A stretch of 64,000 bases of DNA from Mesorhizobium sp. LHD-90 (GCF_030929505.1 NZ_JAVFVV010000009.1:62001-126000); one strand, 5' to 3'; positions 31,501-42,600 are shown, numbered from the stretch's first letter. Made by a program: numbers and translations. The notes: generated from the letters alone by a model not told the origin.

Positions 31501-32690
31501 GTGCTCGCGGTTTCCTCGGTGCTCACTCCCAGCCGCCGGCCTGCCTGCTCGACCGCCGCCGCGGCTTTCTGCATCGCTTGCCGGCGCGCCGCCATCTCCT
31601 TCTCGGCGCTTTCGAGGCGGTTGGCGTCCTGCATCGTCGGATCGGAGCGCAAGGCGTCGAGCCGCGCCCGCCCGCGCGCCAGCGTAATTTCGGAGTCGTC
31701 ATGGGCCGTCTGGGCGAGCCCTTCCCGCGCTTGCGCATCGTCGAACCGGGCCTGAGCTTCGCCACGCGCCCGGCTCGCATTGTCGAACTCCGTCTGGGCC
31801 TGGCGCAGCAGGCGCGCCTGCCGGCGGGTCTGCGTGCCGGCATAGACGCGATAGCGCTCCTCGAAGCGGCTGACGGCCTTGGCCAGCGCCTGATACTCGT
31901 CGAGCTGCCGGCGGTCTTCCTCGAGTTGCCCGAGCGCCTCGGCGACGTCGCCGAGCAGTTCGGGCGCCAGCGGCGGCAGGGCCTCGGTCAGCGCGTTCGA
32001 CAGCGCGGTTTCGTCGGGTTTCCTGGAGAGCTGCGGCTGGCGAAGCTGGATCAGCGTATCCATCAGCGCGTCGTAGCGCTTGGCGCCCAGATGGAACAGG
32101 CGCTCGTCGACTGCGCGGCGATAGCTGGCGGCGGTGTCGAACACCTGGCCGCGGCCATCGAGCGCATCGCGCAGGCGCTCCTTGGTCAGCACCACCCGCT
32201 GTGCGCTCGTCAGCCACAGGTCCTGGTTGATGCGCGGCGCGGCGTCGGCGTGCTCCAGCAGGAAGAACCAACTGTCGACCTGCGGGCGCGCGGCTGTCGC
32301 CGACAGCCCGGCGCCAAGCGAGAGAAAACGTGGCGTGCCGTCTTCGGCGATGCGGCCGAACTCGATCCACGCATAGCCGATGCGCCGGTCGTAGCTGTTC
32401 ATCAGCAGGTTCCAGGCCATCTTCTTGCCCGCGTCGCCGTCGGGCTCGATGCGCGAGGGCTTGAACTGCGCGTCGAGCAGGAGCGGCAGCGTCAGCGACA
32501 GCACCTTGGACTTGCCGGTACCGTTGTTGCCGCGCAGCAAAAGATGACCGTCGCGGAACCAGAATTCCTCGCTGTCGTAGTGGAAGAGTTCCACCAGGCC
32601 CAGAAGCAGAGGTTGCCAGCGCTGCCGCGTCGGTGTCGGCAGAGCGGGTTTTTCCAATGGCGAAGCGAACAGGGTGAAGCGGTCGTTCAT
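28515..32690 (-). CDS. jetC: Wadjet JetC: MukB-like SMC ATPase (TIGR02680 family)
   Basis: 1,391 residues. Walker A is GNNGTGKS at residues 54-61. Two long coiled-coil arms (rich in Ala, Glu, Arg, Gln) flank a hinge in the middle (around residues 630-780). The C-terminal head has the signature SSGERALGLTVPLF and Walker B in LMLLDEAFAGIDDTA. This is the loop-extruding motor of a Wadjet complex, related to MukB. It overlaps jetB and jetD by four bases each. Confidence 0.95.
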   Translation of the reverse strand: MNDRFTLFASPLEKPALPTPTRQRWQPLLLGLVELFHYDSEEFWFRDGHLLLRGNNGTGKSKVLSLTLPLLLDAQFKPSRIEPDGDAGKKMAWNLLMNSYDRRIGYAWIEFGRIAEDGTPRFLSLGAGLSATAARPQVDSWFFLLEHADAAPRINQDLWLTSAQRVVLTKERLRDALDGRGQVFDTAASYRRAVDERLFHLGAKRYDALMDTLIQLRQPQLSRKPDETALSNALTEALPPLAPELLGDVAEALGQLEEDRRQLDEYQALAKAVSRFEERYRVYAGTQTRRQARLLRQAQTEFDNASRARGEAQARFDDAQAREGLAQTAHDDSEITLARGRARLDALRSDPTMQDANRLESAEKEMAARRQAMQKAAAAVEQAGRRLGVSTEETASTARRAEQAERALAELRRQSAVHADAAGIAGQHTASPLAALEASALVELTQHLFDRACGELRNLVAGRREQIALLRRRHGEMARAEADYVRRRETRDERQVEAEQVAERRTQADAEVERQGRDLAESWDRHFIGLKQLQVDADSRFAALTALAEWAAALQGDNPARRLLQSAHETASFALTQRRAALDTQRQALETERGSLEDERRRLEAGDDIAPPLPYTRDASVRDARQGAPFWQVVDFRDAVAAPQRAGLEAALEAAGLLDAWISPDGRLQAGDDGAPLYDTQALARQNSSPSLAKFLEVTVPAGCTVSADIVARVLSGIACADDDPVDTEAWIAVDGRFRLGALTGAWGKPAAVYIGHAAREAARTRRLAEIADRLAQLSGELAAVQEMATQLALDRGQADEEWRKAPADEALRDAHLAAAASARAARLASERLAEADIRCREAEQALKAVREQCAADAADLRLPETPEALPAVETELDHYRDTQVRLGQSAHELRLALPEWQRQLARETEARSDLQQREQESAAARVEAEEALARLEVLRDMVGAKVEALQRQLAEARVAVEAGDVALKLAGDALRKAGEARAVANQQAETATSVLQERGEARAQAISKLQQFAGTGLLSAALPRVELPDMDGQWTIDPALTLARRAEQELSSLKDDDDTWARVQRQIAEELTELQRALGALGHQAQADPSDWGFSVDIIYQNRRERPDRLAGRLAEEISQRSELLTANERTVLENHLQAEIAAEIQRLLQAAERQVDAINRELHKRPTSTGVRYRLLWQPLSEEEGAPVGLDVARKRLLNTSSDLWSAEDRRVVGAMLQQRISAERERADSSSGTDSGTLLDQLARALDYRHWHRFRVERWQDGQWRKLSGPASSGERALGLTVPLFAAVASFYSQGSYALAPRLMLLDEAFAGIDDTARAHCMGLIREFDLDFVITSEREWACYAELPGVAICQLQRREGIDAVFVSRWSWDGREKTSEADPDRRFAPA

Positions 32691-33970
32691 GTCGGTCCGA
32701 ACAGAGAGCCGGTGGCCGGGGCGGGCGCATTGCGGGTTTCGCGGATTTCGGCCTCGCCCAGGGCAAAGCGGGCGAGTGCCGGCAGCGGATGCACGGCGCC
32801 GGCTTTTCGCACCGCCAGTTGCAGCTTTTCCAGCCGATCGATGGCGATTGCCGCGAGCTCGCGTTCGGCGCCGGGCTCGCGCGCGGATTTACGCCAGTAA
32901 CGTCCATACGTGCCTTTGGCCTCGTGCAGGAAGTCGGCGATGTCGTGCTCCCGCATGACGGGAGCCTGGGCCGCGTCGGCGCCGTCCTTTCGCCGCTGCC
33001 TCTGGCCGGCGGCCAGATGCTCGGCGACGAGCAGCGTCACATGGGCGTCGGTGCCTTCGGCGGGCATCGCCACATCGGTCAGCAGGCCGCCTTCGTCGAC
33101 CAGCGCCAAACCCTCCGCGCGCTGTTCCGCCACCAGGCCGGTGGCGTCGCACAGGCGGGCGGCCATCGTTCCGCGCTGGTTGAGAAAATAGACGCGGGCT
33201 TCCGGATCCAGCGTTTCGACATAGACGACCGGGTCGTCGAGAAGCCGGCGCGCTAGCTGGTGGCGCAACGCCGCGCGCCGTCCCTCCTCGCTGTCCGCCA
33301 CGTGTTCGTCGACCATGGCGCGCAGCCGCGCTTCGAGCGTGGCGGGGGCTTCTTCCTGTGTCCATGTGGATGGGCCACGCACCGCCGCCAGCATGCCGGC
33401 GAGCATGCGGCGCTGCACGTCGTAGAGCGCATCGGCCTGATCGCCTCCGGCCTGCACGAACGTCTCCTCGTCGCCGGCGACGCGGTGCAGCACCCCGAGG
33501 CTCAGCAATGTGCGGCACACCGAAACGAGTTCGCGCCGCTCGTGTTGCGCCTCGAGCGTGAAGGTGAAGTCGAGCGCCGGCTCGGCGGCGAGTTCCAGCA
33601 GCCGCTCGCCCAGCAGCCGCAAGGTGATCTGCGGGTCGGCGCGTTCGAGCACCGCGCAGGCGAGGCAAAGCAGCACGTAGCGGCGACGGTCGTAGCCGGG
33701 AAGCCCGCGCATCGCGTCGGTCAGGTTTCCCGGACGCTTGTAGAGGCGCGCGCCCTCGCGCTCGACCTGCAATATCCAGCCCGTTTCGCGTGAAAACCAT
33801 TCGCGCAATGCTTCGGCCTGCCGGCGCACGGCGGCGAAATCCTCGTCCGCCGGGCTCATCAAGGGTGTCATCAGCAGCGCGCGCACGCAGGCGCGAAACT
33901 CCTCGCGCTGAAAGCGCTGCTGCTGCAGGCCGATGGCGCGGCCGTCGTTTGATTTGTTTGCCGCTTTCAT
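32687..33970 (-). CDS. jetB: Wadjet JetB: MukE-like subunit (TIGR02678 family)
   Basis: 427 residues. The pattern of the TIGR02678 family is visible: RFQREEFRACVRALLMTPLM, REWFSRETGWILQVEREGAR, RLYKRP and GYDRRRYVLLCLACAVLERA. It acts as the MukE-type winged-helix subunit that joins the kleisin and the SMC heads. Four-base overlaps (ATGA) at both ends show tight coupling with jetA and jetC. Confidence 0.92.
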   Translation of the reverse strand: MKAANKSNDGRAIGLQQQRFQREEFRACVRALLMTPLMSPADEDFAAVRRQAEALREWFSRETGWILQVEREGARLYKRPGNLTDAMRGLPGYDRRRYVLLCLACAVLERADPQITLRLLGERLLELAAEPALDFTFTLEAQHERRELVSVCRTLLSLGVLHRVAGDEETFVQAGGDQADALYDVQRRMLAGMLAAVRGPSTWTQEEAPATLEARLRAMVDEHVADSEEGRRAALRHQLARRLLDDPVVYVETLDPEARVYFLNQRGTMAARLCDATGLVAEQRAEGLALVDEGGLLTDVAMPAEGTDAHVTLLVAEHLAAGQRQRRKDGADAAQAPVMREHDIADFLHEAKGTYGRYWRKSAREPGAERELAAIAIDRLEKLQLAVRKAGAVHPLPALARFALGEAEIRETRNAPAPATGSLFGPT

Positions 33971-35631
33971 CGGCCGTCCTGCAAGGGCGTGATGGTGATC
34001 AGGTGGTCGCGCCCGGCAAAGACGCCATGCGGCGTATCGATCCTGGCGTGGCTGTCACGGGCAAGCGGCCTCAGGTGAATGTGCAGCAGGCCGTCGCCCG
34101 TCTGCCGTTCAACCGGGGCTTCCGGCCCGGCCTGCTCGCTCAGCGCTTCTCCGAGCAGCCCCAGAAACAGGCCGAAGGTATGCGTGTCCAGTTCGCCCAG
34201 ATCCGAAAGCCGCGCGGGGTGGCTGGTGGCGAGCCGCTTGCGCGCCGCTTCCACTTGCAGAGATTCTTCCGCGAACTGCAGCGCCAGAAACGCGCGGTCC
34301 TCGGCGCGGTCGCGCACGCGGGGCGGCGGTCCGCGCGCCGCGGCTTCGCCGTATTCGCGCAAACGCGGATGAATCCGGAGCGGCGCGGCATCGGCCCAGG
34401 AGGTGCTGGCCGGCAATTCCGCGTCCGCGTCGGCGTTGAGCGAGAAATGCCGCGCCGGATTGAGGGCGAAGGCGGCGCGCGCCAGCCGATGCGCCTCGCC
34501 ATTGTCGGCGCAAGCGGCGAACCAGCCGGCGAGCAGGCGGAAATCGGCCGAGCGATCGCTGCGGCCGCTGCGCCGCTCGTTGAGGGCTGCGATCGCGGCC
34601 AGGAGCTGCGGGATTGCCGACCGTGCCCGCGCCCGCAGCAGTTCGGCTTGCGGCGGCTCGTGGCCGGTGCTGAGGAACCAGCCGCGCAGGCCCTTCCATC
34701 GCTCGCGCCAGGCTTGCAGGGCGCGGTCGCGCGCATCGGACTGGTCCCGCGCGCCGCCGGGAGCCGCATCGCGCGATTCACGCTCGGCCACCTGGCCCAG
34801 CAGGGCGTCGATGCTCGGTTCCAGGGCGGTAATGAGGCGCGCGATGGTGTCGGAGCGGCGCACCAGATCGCCCATGAAGCGTTCCAGATAGTCGATCAGC
34901 CGCTTCTTGTAGTTCGCGACCGCGCCTGCTTCGGCCTGCTGCAGCTCGATGCTGCGCGCGACCCCGGCCATGAAGGCCTGGGCGTTCTCGGCCAGGCCTT
35001 CGAAGACGCGCACGAGATCCCGCAGCGTTTCGTGGATCTTGGCCACGTCGGGCTCCGCAGCGCCAGCCAGCGCCTGAAGGGCCTGCAACCGGCTCGCTAT
35101 GTCCTCGAGCGCCACGGTTTGCAGTTCGGCGCGCCGTTGCAAGGTCTGCACGAACACCGCCAGTGCCGATTCCACCGCCTCGCCACCCTGCGACAGCCGG
35201 TAGAGGAAGCGGGCGCGATAGAAGTCGCTGAGGCTGGAAACCCGCGCGGTGTCCGGATGCGATTCGAGGTTTCCCCATTCCGCAAGCTGGCCGAGCGCCA
35301 CATTGACTTCCTCGATGCGCGGCGGCCCATCCGGCCATCGGGCCTCGGCAAGCACGTCGTCCGGCCTCAACTGCAGACGGTATTGCCGCTTGGCCGCCGC
35401 GAACACATCCATGATGCATCGGTAGAAGGCGGCCTTCTCGGCGCTCACATGGCGAAAAAGATCCGCCGGGTCATTCGCAATGTGCTCAGGCAAGCGCTGC
35501 CTCCCCAACCCATTTCGAATGTTTTCGCTTTGTTCTCGCATCCCGTCAAGATGGGTGTGGTCGCGGGGAACGGGGAAGGTGGGGTAAAGAAACTTGGCGT
35601 AGCCGGAACCCTTTTCGGAAGAGACACTCAT
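33967..35631 (-). CDS. jetA: Wadjet JetA: MukF-like kleisin subunit (TIGR02677 family)
   Basis: About 554 residues, first gene of the jet operon. The family core begins DLFRHVSAEKAAFYRCIMDV, followed by LQLRPDDVLAE and a long helical middle, and ends LLHIHLRPLARDSHARI. ATG at 35631 is chosen because GGGAGG lies ten bases upstream; ATG at 35541 would still keep the whole core. The LuxR-type regulator gene ends 56 bases upstream on the same strand, so the operon may be read through from it. Confidence 0.9.
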   Translation of the reverse strand: MSVSSEKGSGYAKFLYPTFPVPRDHTHLDGMREQSENIRNGLGRQRLPEHIANDPADLFRHVSAEKAAFYRCIMDVFAAAKRQYRLQLRPDDVLAEARWPDGPPRIEEVNVALGQLAEWGNLESHPDTARVSSLSDFYRARFLYRLSQGGEAVESALAVFVQTLQRRAELQTVALEDIASRLQALQALAGAAEPDVAKIHETLRDLVRVFEGLAENAQAFMAGVARSIELQQAEAGAVANYKKRLIDYLERFMGDLVRRSDTIARLITALEPSIDALLGQVAERESRDAAPGGARDQSDARDRALQAWRERWKGLRGWFLSTGHEPPQAELLRARARSAIPQLLAAIAALNERRSGRSDRSADFRLLAGWFAACADNGEAHRLARAAFALNPARHFSLNADADAELPASTSWADAAPLRIHPRLREYGEAAARGPPPRVRDRAEDRAFLALQFAEESLQVEAARKRLATSHPARLSDLGELDTHTFGLFLGLLGEALSEQAGPEAPVERQTGDGLLHIHLRPLARDSHARIDTPHGVFAGRDHLITITPLQDGR

Positions 35632-35687
35632 TGGCTGCTTGCCTCCCAACTTTTCCCGCTCCCCTGATCGTTGATGCAAATGCCAGT

Positions 35688-36569
35688 TCACATCGGCGCT
35701 GACACATGGTTCGGCGAACCGGGCCGGGCCCCGGCCCAGACGTCCTGGCCGATCCGCCATAGCGGCGGCATGCGGGCGAAGGGCGGGATCGTATGGGCGA
35801 TGACGGCGATGGCAAGTCGTCCATTGGCGCCGACCTTGGCATGGATCGCCTTGACATGCGCCTTGATGGTGTCGACCCCGACATCGAGGATCGTCGCGAT
35901 GTCCTCGTTCGACTTGCCCTGCGCGATCCAGGAGCCGACTTCGAGCTGGCGGGGCGTCAACGCGGGAAAGGCGATGCGCAGACGGTCGATGGGCGTCAGC
36001 CTGGCGAGGGTGCGCTCCCGCGCCTGCCGATAGCTGCGCAGGACGTGCGGCCGGAAGGCCTCCAGCCGGTCGCGTTGCTCGTCGCTGAATGGCGGGCGGC
36101 CGACCACCCGATGCCCGGCGACGGTCAGCACGTAATCCTCGTGCTGGATGACGATCGATATCACGCGCCGTGCGTTGGAGGGCAGGAACACGTCCCGGGC
36201 GATCGGCAGGGTGAGGAATTCCTCGTCGCTGAAGAAGTCCGACTCGCGGAGCGCCCGCTCGCCGAAGAAGGTCGGATCGCTGCGCCAGAAGGCATGGCTG
36301 TGCATGTGACGGGCGAAGGCGGCCATCGCCTTGGCGCGCCGCGAGGGGTCGTCCTCCACGGACATGACCGAGCGGACCTCTCCGGTTGCGTGATGCAACT
36401 CGGAATAGGTCACGACGTCTGCGTCGGTCAGGTGTCCAACTCCGCCGAAGAGGGCCGCTGGAAGGTCGATGAGATCGGGCTCGGCCTCGTAGAGGGCCAC
36501 GATCTGGTGCGCGAGATCAGCGTCACCGTGCTTACTCTTTGGGGTAATTGCAGGTTCCACGGATTGCAT
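35688..36569 (-). CDS. LuxR-type helix-turn-helix regulator
   Basis: 293 residues. The C-terminus has a LuxR/GerE DNA-binding domain: PALTPRQLEVGSWIAQGKSN, then EDIATILDVGVDTIKAHVKA. The N-terminal 190 residues have no receiver Asp pattern and no autoinducer domain that I recognise; they may be a GAF/PAS-like sensor. ATG at 36569 is used; TTG at 36593 would add eight residues. The gene sits between jetA (same strand, 56-base gap) and the divergent autotransporter gene. It may regulate either or both. Confidence 0.88.
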   Translation of the reverse strand: MQSVEPAITPKSKHGDADLAHQIVALYEAEPDLIDLPAALFGGVGHLTDADVVTYSELHHATGEVRSVMSVEDDPSRRAKAMAAFARHMHSHAFWRSDPTFFGERALRESDFFSDEEFLTLPIARDVFLPSNARRVISIVIQHEDYVLTVAGHRVVGRPPFSDEQRDRLEAFRPHVLRSYRQARERTLARLTPIDRLRIAFPALTPRQLEVGSWIAQGKSNEDIATILDVGVDTIKAHVKAIHAKVGANGRLAIAVIAHTIPPFARMPPLWRIGQDVWAGARPGSPNHVSAPM

Positions 36570-36591
36570 CACATGATCACCCACCAGAATC

Positions 36592-36616
36592 AACCATCCA
36601 CGGTTGTGGGTAGGTT
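36592..36616. promoter_or_regulatory. Imperfect inverted repeat in the LuxR/autotransporter promoter region
   Basis: AACCATCCAC (36592-36601) and GTGGGTAGGTT (36606-36616) are nearly complementary around GGTT. The site is 23-47 bases upstream of the LuxR start and 83 before the autotransporter start, a suitable position for an operator acting on both. Candidate only. Confidence 0.3.
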
Positions 36617-36698
36617 ACGACAAAGGCGGGGCGTGCGCGACAACTTTTGCGCGCGGCCGGCCGCCGAGTCGCGCAGATGCAAGTCGACGGGGGTAGAC

Positions 36699-39600
36699 GT
36701 GGCCGAGCCGGTATCCATCCGCAACGTTTGCATCGGAAGCGAGCGCCGCAGCCTGATCGTCGGACTGCTCGCCGCCGCGGCCTGGCTCGCCGCCCCCGGC
36801 CAGGCCCTGGCGCAGGAAAACTACTGCAGCGTCCAGAACAGCGTCTATAGCTGCAGCATACCCGCGGGACCCTATACCTCCCCGGTCAGCGTCGTCGAAG
36901 ATATTGACAGCATTTTGCAGCAGCAGGGCATGTCCGTCACGAACCTCGGCGGCATCAACATCACATCGTCGTCGGAGCCCGCCGGCGCCTGGGGCCTCGC
37001 CGCATTGTCCGCCACTGCCACTGGGCTCTACCTGGGAGGGGCCAGCAATGGCGACACCTACGGACTGAGCATATCCAATCAGGGCGCGATCGGCCTTACG
37101 CCGGGCACGGCGACGGTGGTGGACAGCTATGTTTTCGGCATCTACGTGCTGCAGTCGGCCGCTGAGAGCGGCTCCTCCGAGAACGGCGTAACCCTCACAA
37201 ACTCCGCCGCGATCGACATGAACCTGTCGGGTGTCCAAGCATGGGGCGGAGCCGCCATCTGGGCAACGGACCAGGGCGGCGCATCGACTGGAGCCTCCAC
37301 GGGTGCTTCGGTCACCAACAGCGGCGCGATCACCGCTACACTGTCCGGACAGCAGGGTTTTGCCGGCATCCAGGCGGTTTCGTTTGGTGGCGAAGGTGGC
37401 CCGAGCGAACAGGGCGGGTCCGCGGGCGCGGCCTCGATCGTCAACTCGGCGGCGGTGGACGTCACCTGGACCTGGCAGGATGTAGGGAGCACCAACAACG
37501 GCGTCTCCGGCATCGAGGCAACGTCCGTGGGTGGCAATGGCGGCAGCAACGATGACGGCGGCGGCGGTACCGGCGGCAGCGGCGGTTCGGCGTCGGTCAC
37601 GCTCGTTGAGGGCGGCGATGTGACCGTCAATGTGAGCGGCACGCCGCCAAGCTCCAGTGCGCCCAGCGCCGGCGTCCTGGCGGCGGTGATTGGCGGCAAC
37701 GGCGGGGCGGGAGCGGGCGACGAATATTACAGCGGCGGTTTTGGCGCGGGCCTGACCGGGACGGCACAGATCTCGGTCACCGATGCAAGTGTCGGAACGA
37801 CTGGCGACATGCTGCCTGGCCTTTCGGCCATCATGCTGGCCGGGGAGGGCGGGGACGGCGGCTGCCAGGAGGGCAGCGGCTGTAGCGTGACGGGAAGCCA
37901 CGGGGGCGAGAACGGCGGCTATGGCGGGCAGGTCGTTGCTGGCACGAGCAGCCTGATCACGGTCACCGCGTCGTCGCTTCCGGTCTTGGTGTCGACCACC
38001 GGCGGCCAGTCGGCGGCCATCCAGGCGCTGATGCTGGGCGGGACAGGTGGTGACGGCGGCGACGACAACACCGTCGACGGCGGCACGTCGGGCGTGGGCG
38101 GCGGCGGCGGCGCCGTCCTCGGGCAGGTCGGCGTCACGCTGAGCGGCACGGGCCAGAACCTGGTCACGGCGTCGACGGCGGGCGATAACTCGCCTGGCAT
38201 CTATGCGGCCAGCATCGGCGGTGACGGCGGCACCGGCGGCGGCGGCCAGGTCGAATTCTTCAAAGGCACCGCCTCGGACGGCGGTTCCGGTGGAACCGGC
38301 GGCGCCGTCAACGTCACGCTGACGTCCGCTTCCATCGCCACGCAGGGAACCTCTTCTCCCGGCATTGTCGCCCTGTCCGACGGAGGCACGGGTGCGGAGG
38401 GAGGCTCGGTCGTCGGCGGCCGCGACGGACAGGGCGGAGGCGGTGGCGCCGGCGGCGATACCGGCAACGTGACGGTCACGCTCGACAGCGCTTCGGGAAT
38501 ATCCACGCAGGGGACGGAAGCAACGGGAATCCTGGCGCAGACCATCAGCGGCGGCGGCGGCAATGGCGGCTCGGTCACCAGCCGGGGGACCACGGCTGGC
38601 GGCGGCGGTGGCGCCGGCGGCACCGCCGGGAGCGTGACGGTGGAGAACGACGGCGCGATCACCACGGCCGGCGATACGGCCCGCGGCATCCTCGTGCAAT
38701 CGCTCGCCGGCTCGGGAGGCTCGGGAGGCACAGCGTGGTCCCCTATCCACAGCAGCGGCGGCACGGGCGCCTCGGCCGGCGTGGTGGGCGCCGTCAGCGT
38801 GACGAATGACGGCTCGATCGCCACCAGCGGATCGAATGCGCAGGGCATCCTGCTGCAATCGATCGGCGGCAGCGGCGGCGCCGGCGGGCAGGCCAGCGGC
38901 CTGTTCGACTCGGTCGGCGGCAACGCCGACACCAATCCGCTTGCGGCCGACGGCAACAGCGTCACCTTCACGTCGGACGGCGGCAGCATCGTGACGACCG
39001 GCATCTCCGCAACCGGGGTGCTGGGCCAGTCCATCGGCGGCGGCGGCGGCGACGGAGGCGGTGCCTCGGGCATCGTCGCCAGCGTGGGCGGCAGCGGCGG
39101 CGCCGGCGGCGACGGCGGGACGGTCACGGCAACGCTCGGCGCCGGCACGCAGATCGTCACGCAGGGCGACTCCTCGGCGGCCGTCATCATGCAGTCGATC
39201 GGCGGCGGCGGCGGCAACGCCGGCAACGCCAGCAGCGATGGGCTGTTCACGTCTGTCGCCATCGGCGGCAGCGGCGGCAGCGGCGGCGTCGGCGGCGATG
39301 CCACGATCAGCGCTGACGGGACGACGATCGTGACCAGCGGGTCGACCTCGGCCGGCCTTCTGGTGCAGTCGATCGGCGGCGGTGGCGGCGTCGGCGGCCA
39401 GGCACTTGCCACGTCGGTCGGCCCGGGTGTCGCCTATGCGGTATCGGTCGGCGGCAGCGGCGGCGACGGCGGCCGCGCCTACACGGCGGCGGCTACCGTT
39501 TCGGGCGGCAGCCTGATCGCGACGGGTCAAGGTTCCTGCACCTCGTCGTCGTACTGCAACACCCTTCCGGTCAACAGCTACGGCGTCGTGGTGCAGAGCG

Positions 39601-42600
39601 TCGGCGGCGGCGGCGGGTTCGGCGGCTCGGCGACCGCCGAGGCGGTCGCGATCGCGATCCCGGTGTCGGAGGATGTCGAGGTCGGTGTTGCCGCGGGCTC
39701 CGCGGTCGGCGGGACGGGCGGCGGCGGCGGCGTTGGCGGGACGGCTCAGTTCGCCCTGTCGGACGGCAGCGCGATCGTCACCAGCGGCCAGGGATCCACG
39801 GCCGTGCTGGCGCAGAGCGTCGGCGGCGGCGGTGGCGTCGGTGGCAATGCCTCTGCGCTCGCCACCGTGATTGGATATGGCGACGAGGACGAGGGCACCA
39901 CGTCGCTCGCCGTCACGGCAACCTTCACGACGGGTGGCGCTGGCGGTGTCGCCGGCAATGGCGGCGAGGTGCTGGTGGCGCTCGGCGGCACGATAACAGC
40001 GGACGGTACCCCCTCGCAGGATCCGGCCGGCAGCGCCGCGACCACCATCGTCACCTATGGCGACTATTCGAACGGCGTGACAGCGCAATCCATCGGCGGC
40101 GGCGGCGGCGATGCCGGATATGGCAGCGGCAATACGCAGTCCTTCGGAACCGGCACCACCACGTCGATCGGCGTTGTCCAGGGCTCGGCCGGGGGAAGCG
40201 GCGGCGATGGCGACCAGGTGGAGGCCTATCTTTTTGCCGGAAACGGCATCACGACCTATGGCTCGGGTTCCGTGGGCATGCTGGCGCAGTCGGTCGGCGG
40301 CGGCGGCGGCACGTCCCAGGGCGGCTCCGTCAGCGTTGCCCAGAGCTTCAAGGCAGGCGGCCAGGACTACAAGCCCGGACTGAACATCGAGATGGGCACC
40401 ACTGGCGCCGGCGGCGGCGCCGGCGGCGACGTTTCGGTCACGGTCGCGGCCGCTATCGCGACCCATGGCGGCGACGCGACCGGCGTGCTGGCGCAGTCGA
40501 TCGGCGGCGGCGGCGGGCTCAGCGGCTCGGCCGGCGCCGAAGCGTCGGCCGACAATCCGATCGTGCCCGGCCTTGCGGCGCGCGAAGGCGCTAGCGAAGT
40601 CGCCAATTTTCTCCAGAACTACTTCGAAGGCGGAGACCCGTCGCTTCCGACGGTCGATGCCACTTTCTCGCTTACGATAGGCGGCTCGGGCGGCGCTGGC
40701 GGCATCGGCGGCACCGTTGCGGTCGACCTCTCCGCCCTTATCACCACAGCGGGCGACTGGGCCAACGGCATCGTGGCGCAATCGATCGGCGGCGGTGGTG
40801 GCAAGGGCGGCACCGCCGCCGCAAGCGGCACGGGCGGAATTCCCGAAATCACCATCAACGCCGACGTGGCCCTGGGAGGCAGCGGTGGCGCCGGTGGTGA
40901 CGGCGGTGACGTGACCGTCCATCTGGACGAGGGCGACACGGCAATCGGCACGGCCGGCTACGCGGCGGCGGCCGTGGTCGCGCAGAGCATCGGCGGCGGC
41001 GGCGGCATGGGCGCCGACGGCTCCGACAGTGCGGCGGGCCTGATTTCCGTGGGCGGTTCCGATGGCGGCAGCGGCGGCGGGGGCGGCGATGGTCAGTTGG
41101 TGACGCTGAATTACGGGAACGCCAGCGGCACCCATGTCATCACCACCGGCGACGCGGCCGACGGCATCATCCTGCAGTCCGTGGGCGGCGGCGGCGGCAT
41201 CGCAGGCGCGGGCAGCAGCCTCTTCATTCCCTCGTTCCTGATGTCCGACAAGACGTTGTCCCTCACCGCGGGCGGCAGTTCGGCCGTGGGTGGCGACGGC
41301 GGCGACGTGACGCTTGAGGAGAATTACTTCAGCGTCGACAACACGCTCGACATCTCGACGGGCGGCGATTTCGCCTTCGGCATCGTTGCGCAGTCGATCG
41401 GCGGCGGCGGCGGCCTCGTGACCGTTCAACCGAGCGCGGAGACCGTGACGACAGAACTCGGCGGCACGGCGGGGAGCGGTGACGGCGGAACCGTACAAGT
41501 CTTCGCCACCAACGTCACGATCGCCACGGAAGGCATAGCAGCGCATGGCATTGTCGCGCAGTCGATCGGCGGCGGCGGCGGTCTCGTTCGCGTGGCGGAT
41601 GCGAGCAACGATAGTCCTGCGCTGACGACCTCCTCGGACGGGGTCAACCTGGGCCTGAACCAGGGAAGCGGAAGTGGCGGAGAACTCGTGTACGTCTATG
41701 CCGGCGGCGGTGGCAGCATTGCGGTGAGCGGCGCGGGGGCGGTCGGCATCCTGGCGCAGAGTATCGGCGGCGGCGGCGGGCTGGTCATCGACGACGACTC
41801 GATGTTTGCCGGCTCCTCCCAGGTTGTTCTCGGCGACTGCATCGGGACTTGCGGCAGCGGCGGTGCCGTCACGGCGTGGGTGGACGCGGGTAGCACGGTG
41901 TCGGCTACCGGTGAGAACGGCATCGGCGTTTTCGCGCAAAGCCAGGGTTACGGGACGAACGGGCAGATCATCGTCACGGTGGATGGCACCGTAACCGGCG
42001 GGAGTGGCACCGGCGCTGCCGGCATTTGGTTCGACGGCGGCTCGTCCAATCAGCTCAAAGTCAGCGGAACGGTCACCACCGTGGACGGAACGGATGGCAC
42101 GGCCGTCACGGCCACGTCTGGGACCACGTCTGGGACAGTGACCATTACCAACACCGGCACGATCACCGGTTCGATCCATGGCTCGACCGATTCGGATGCG
42201 GTGTCCGCTGCCAGCCCCTCGAGCGTACTGACCATGGACAATCACGGCACCTATCATGCCGGCGCCGTGATGCAGGGGACGCTGTTCAACAGCGGGGTGG
42301 TGAATGTCGGCATGCCCGGCGAGGCACGCGTCACCAGTATAGCCGGCGATTTCACCCAGACCGACGATGGCCAACTCGGCGTGACCATCGATTCCCTCAA
42401 CGGCGCCGTGAGCCACCTCAAGGTCGACGGCAGCGCCTCGATCGATGGCGTCGTTGCGCCGACCGCGATCACGCTGCTGCCCGGCTCGGTGTCGGTGGTG
42501 ACCGCCGGAAATCTCGACTCCACGGTCGAGGGGTTGGATTCGCTGGTGTTCCATTGGGATACCGCACAGTCCGGCAACACGCTCACGCTCACGCCGCGCT

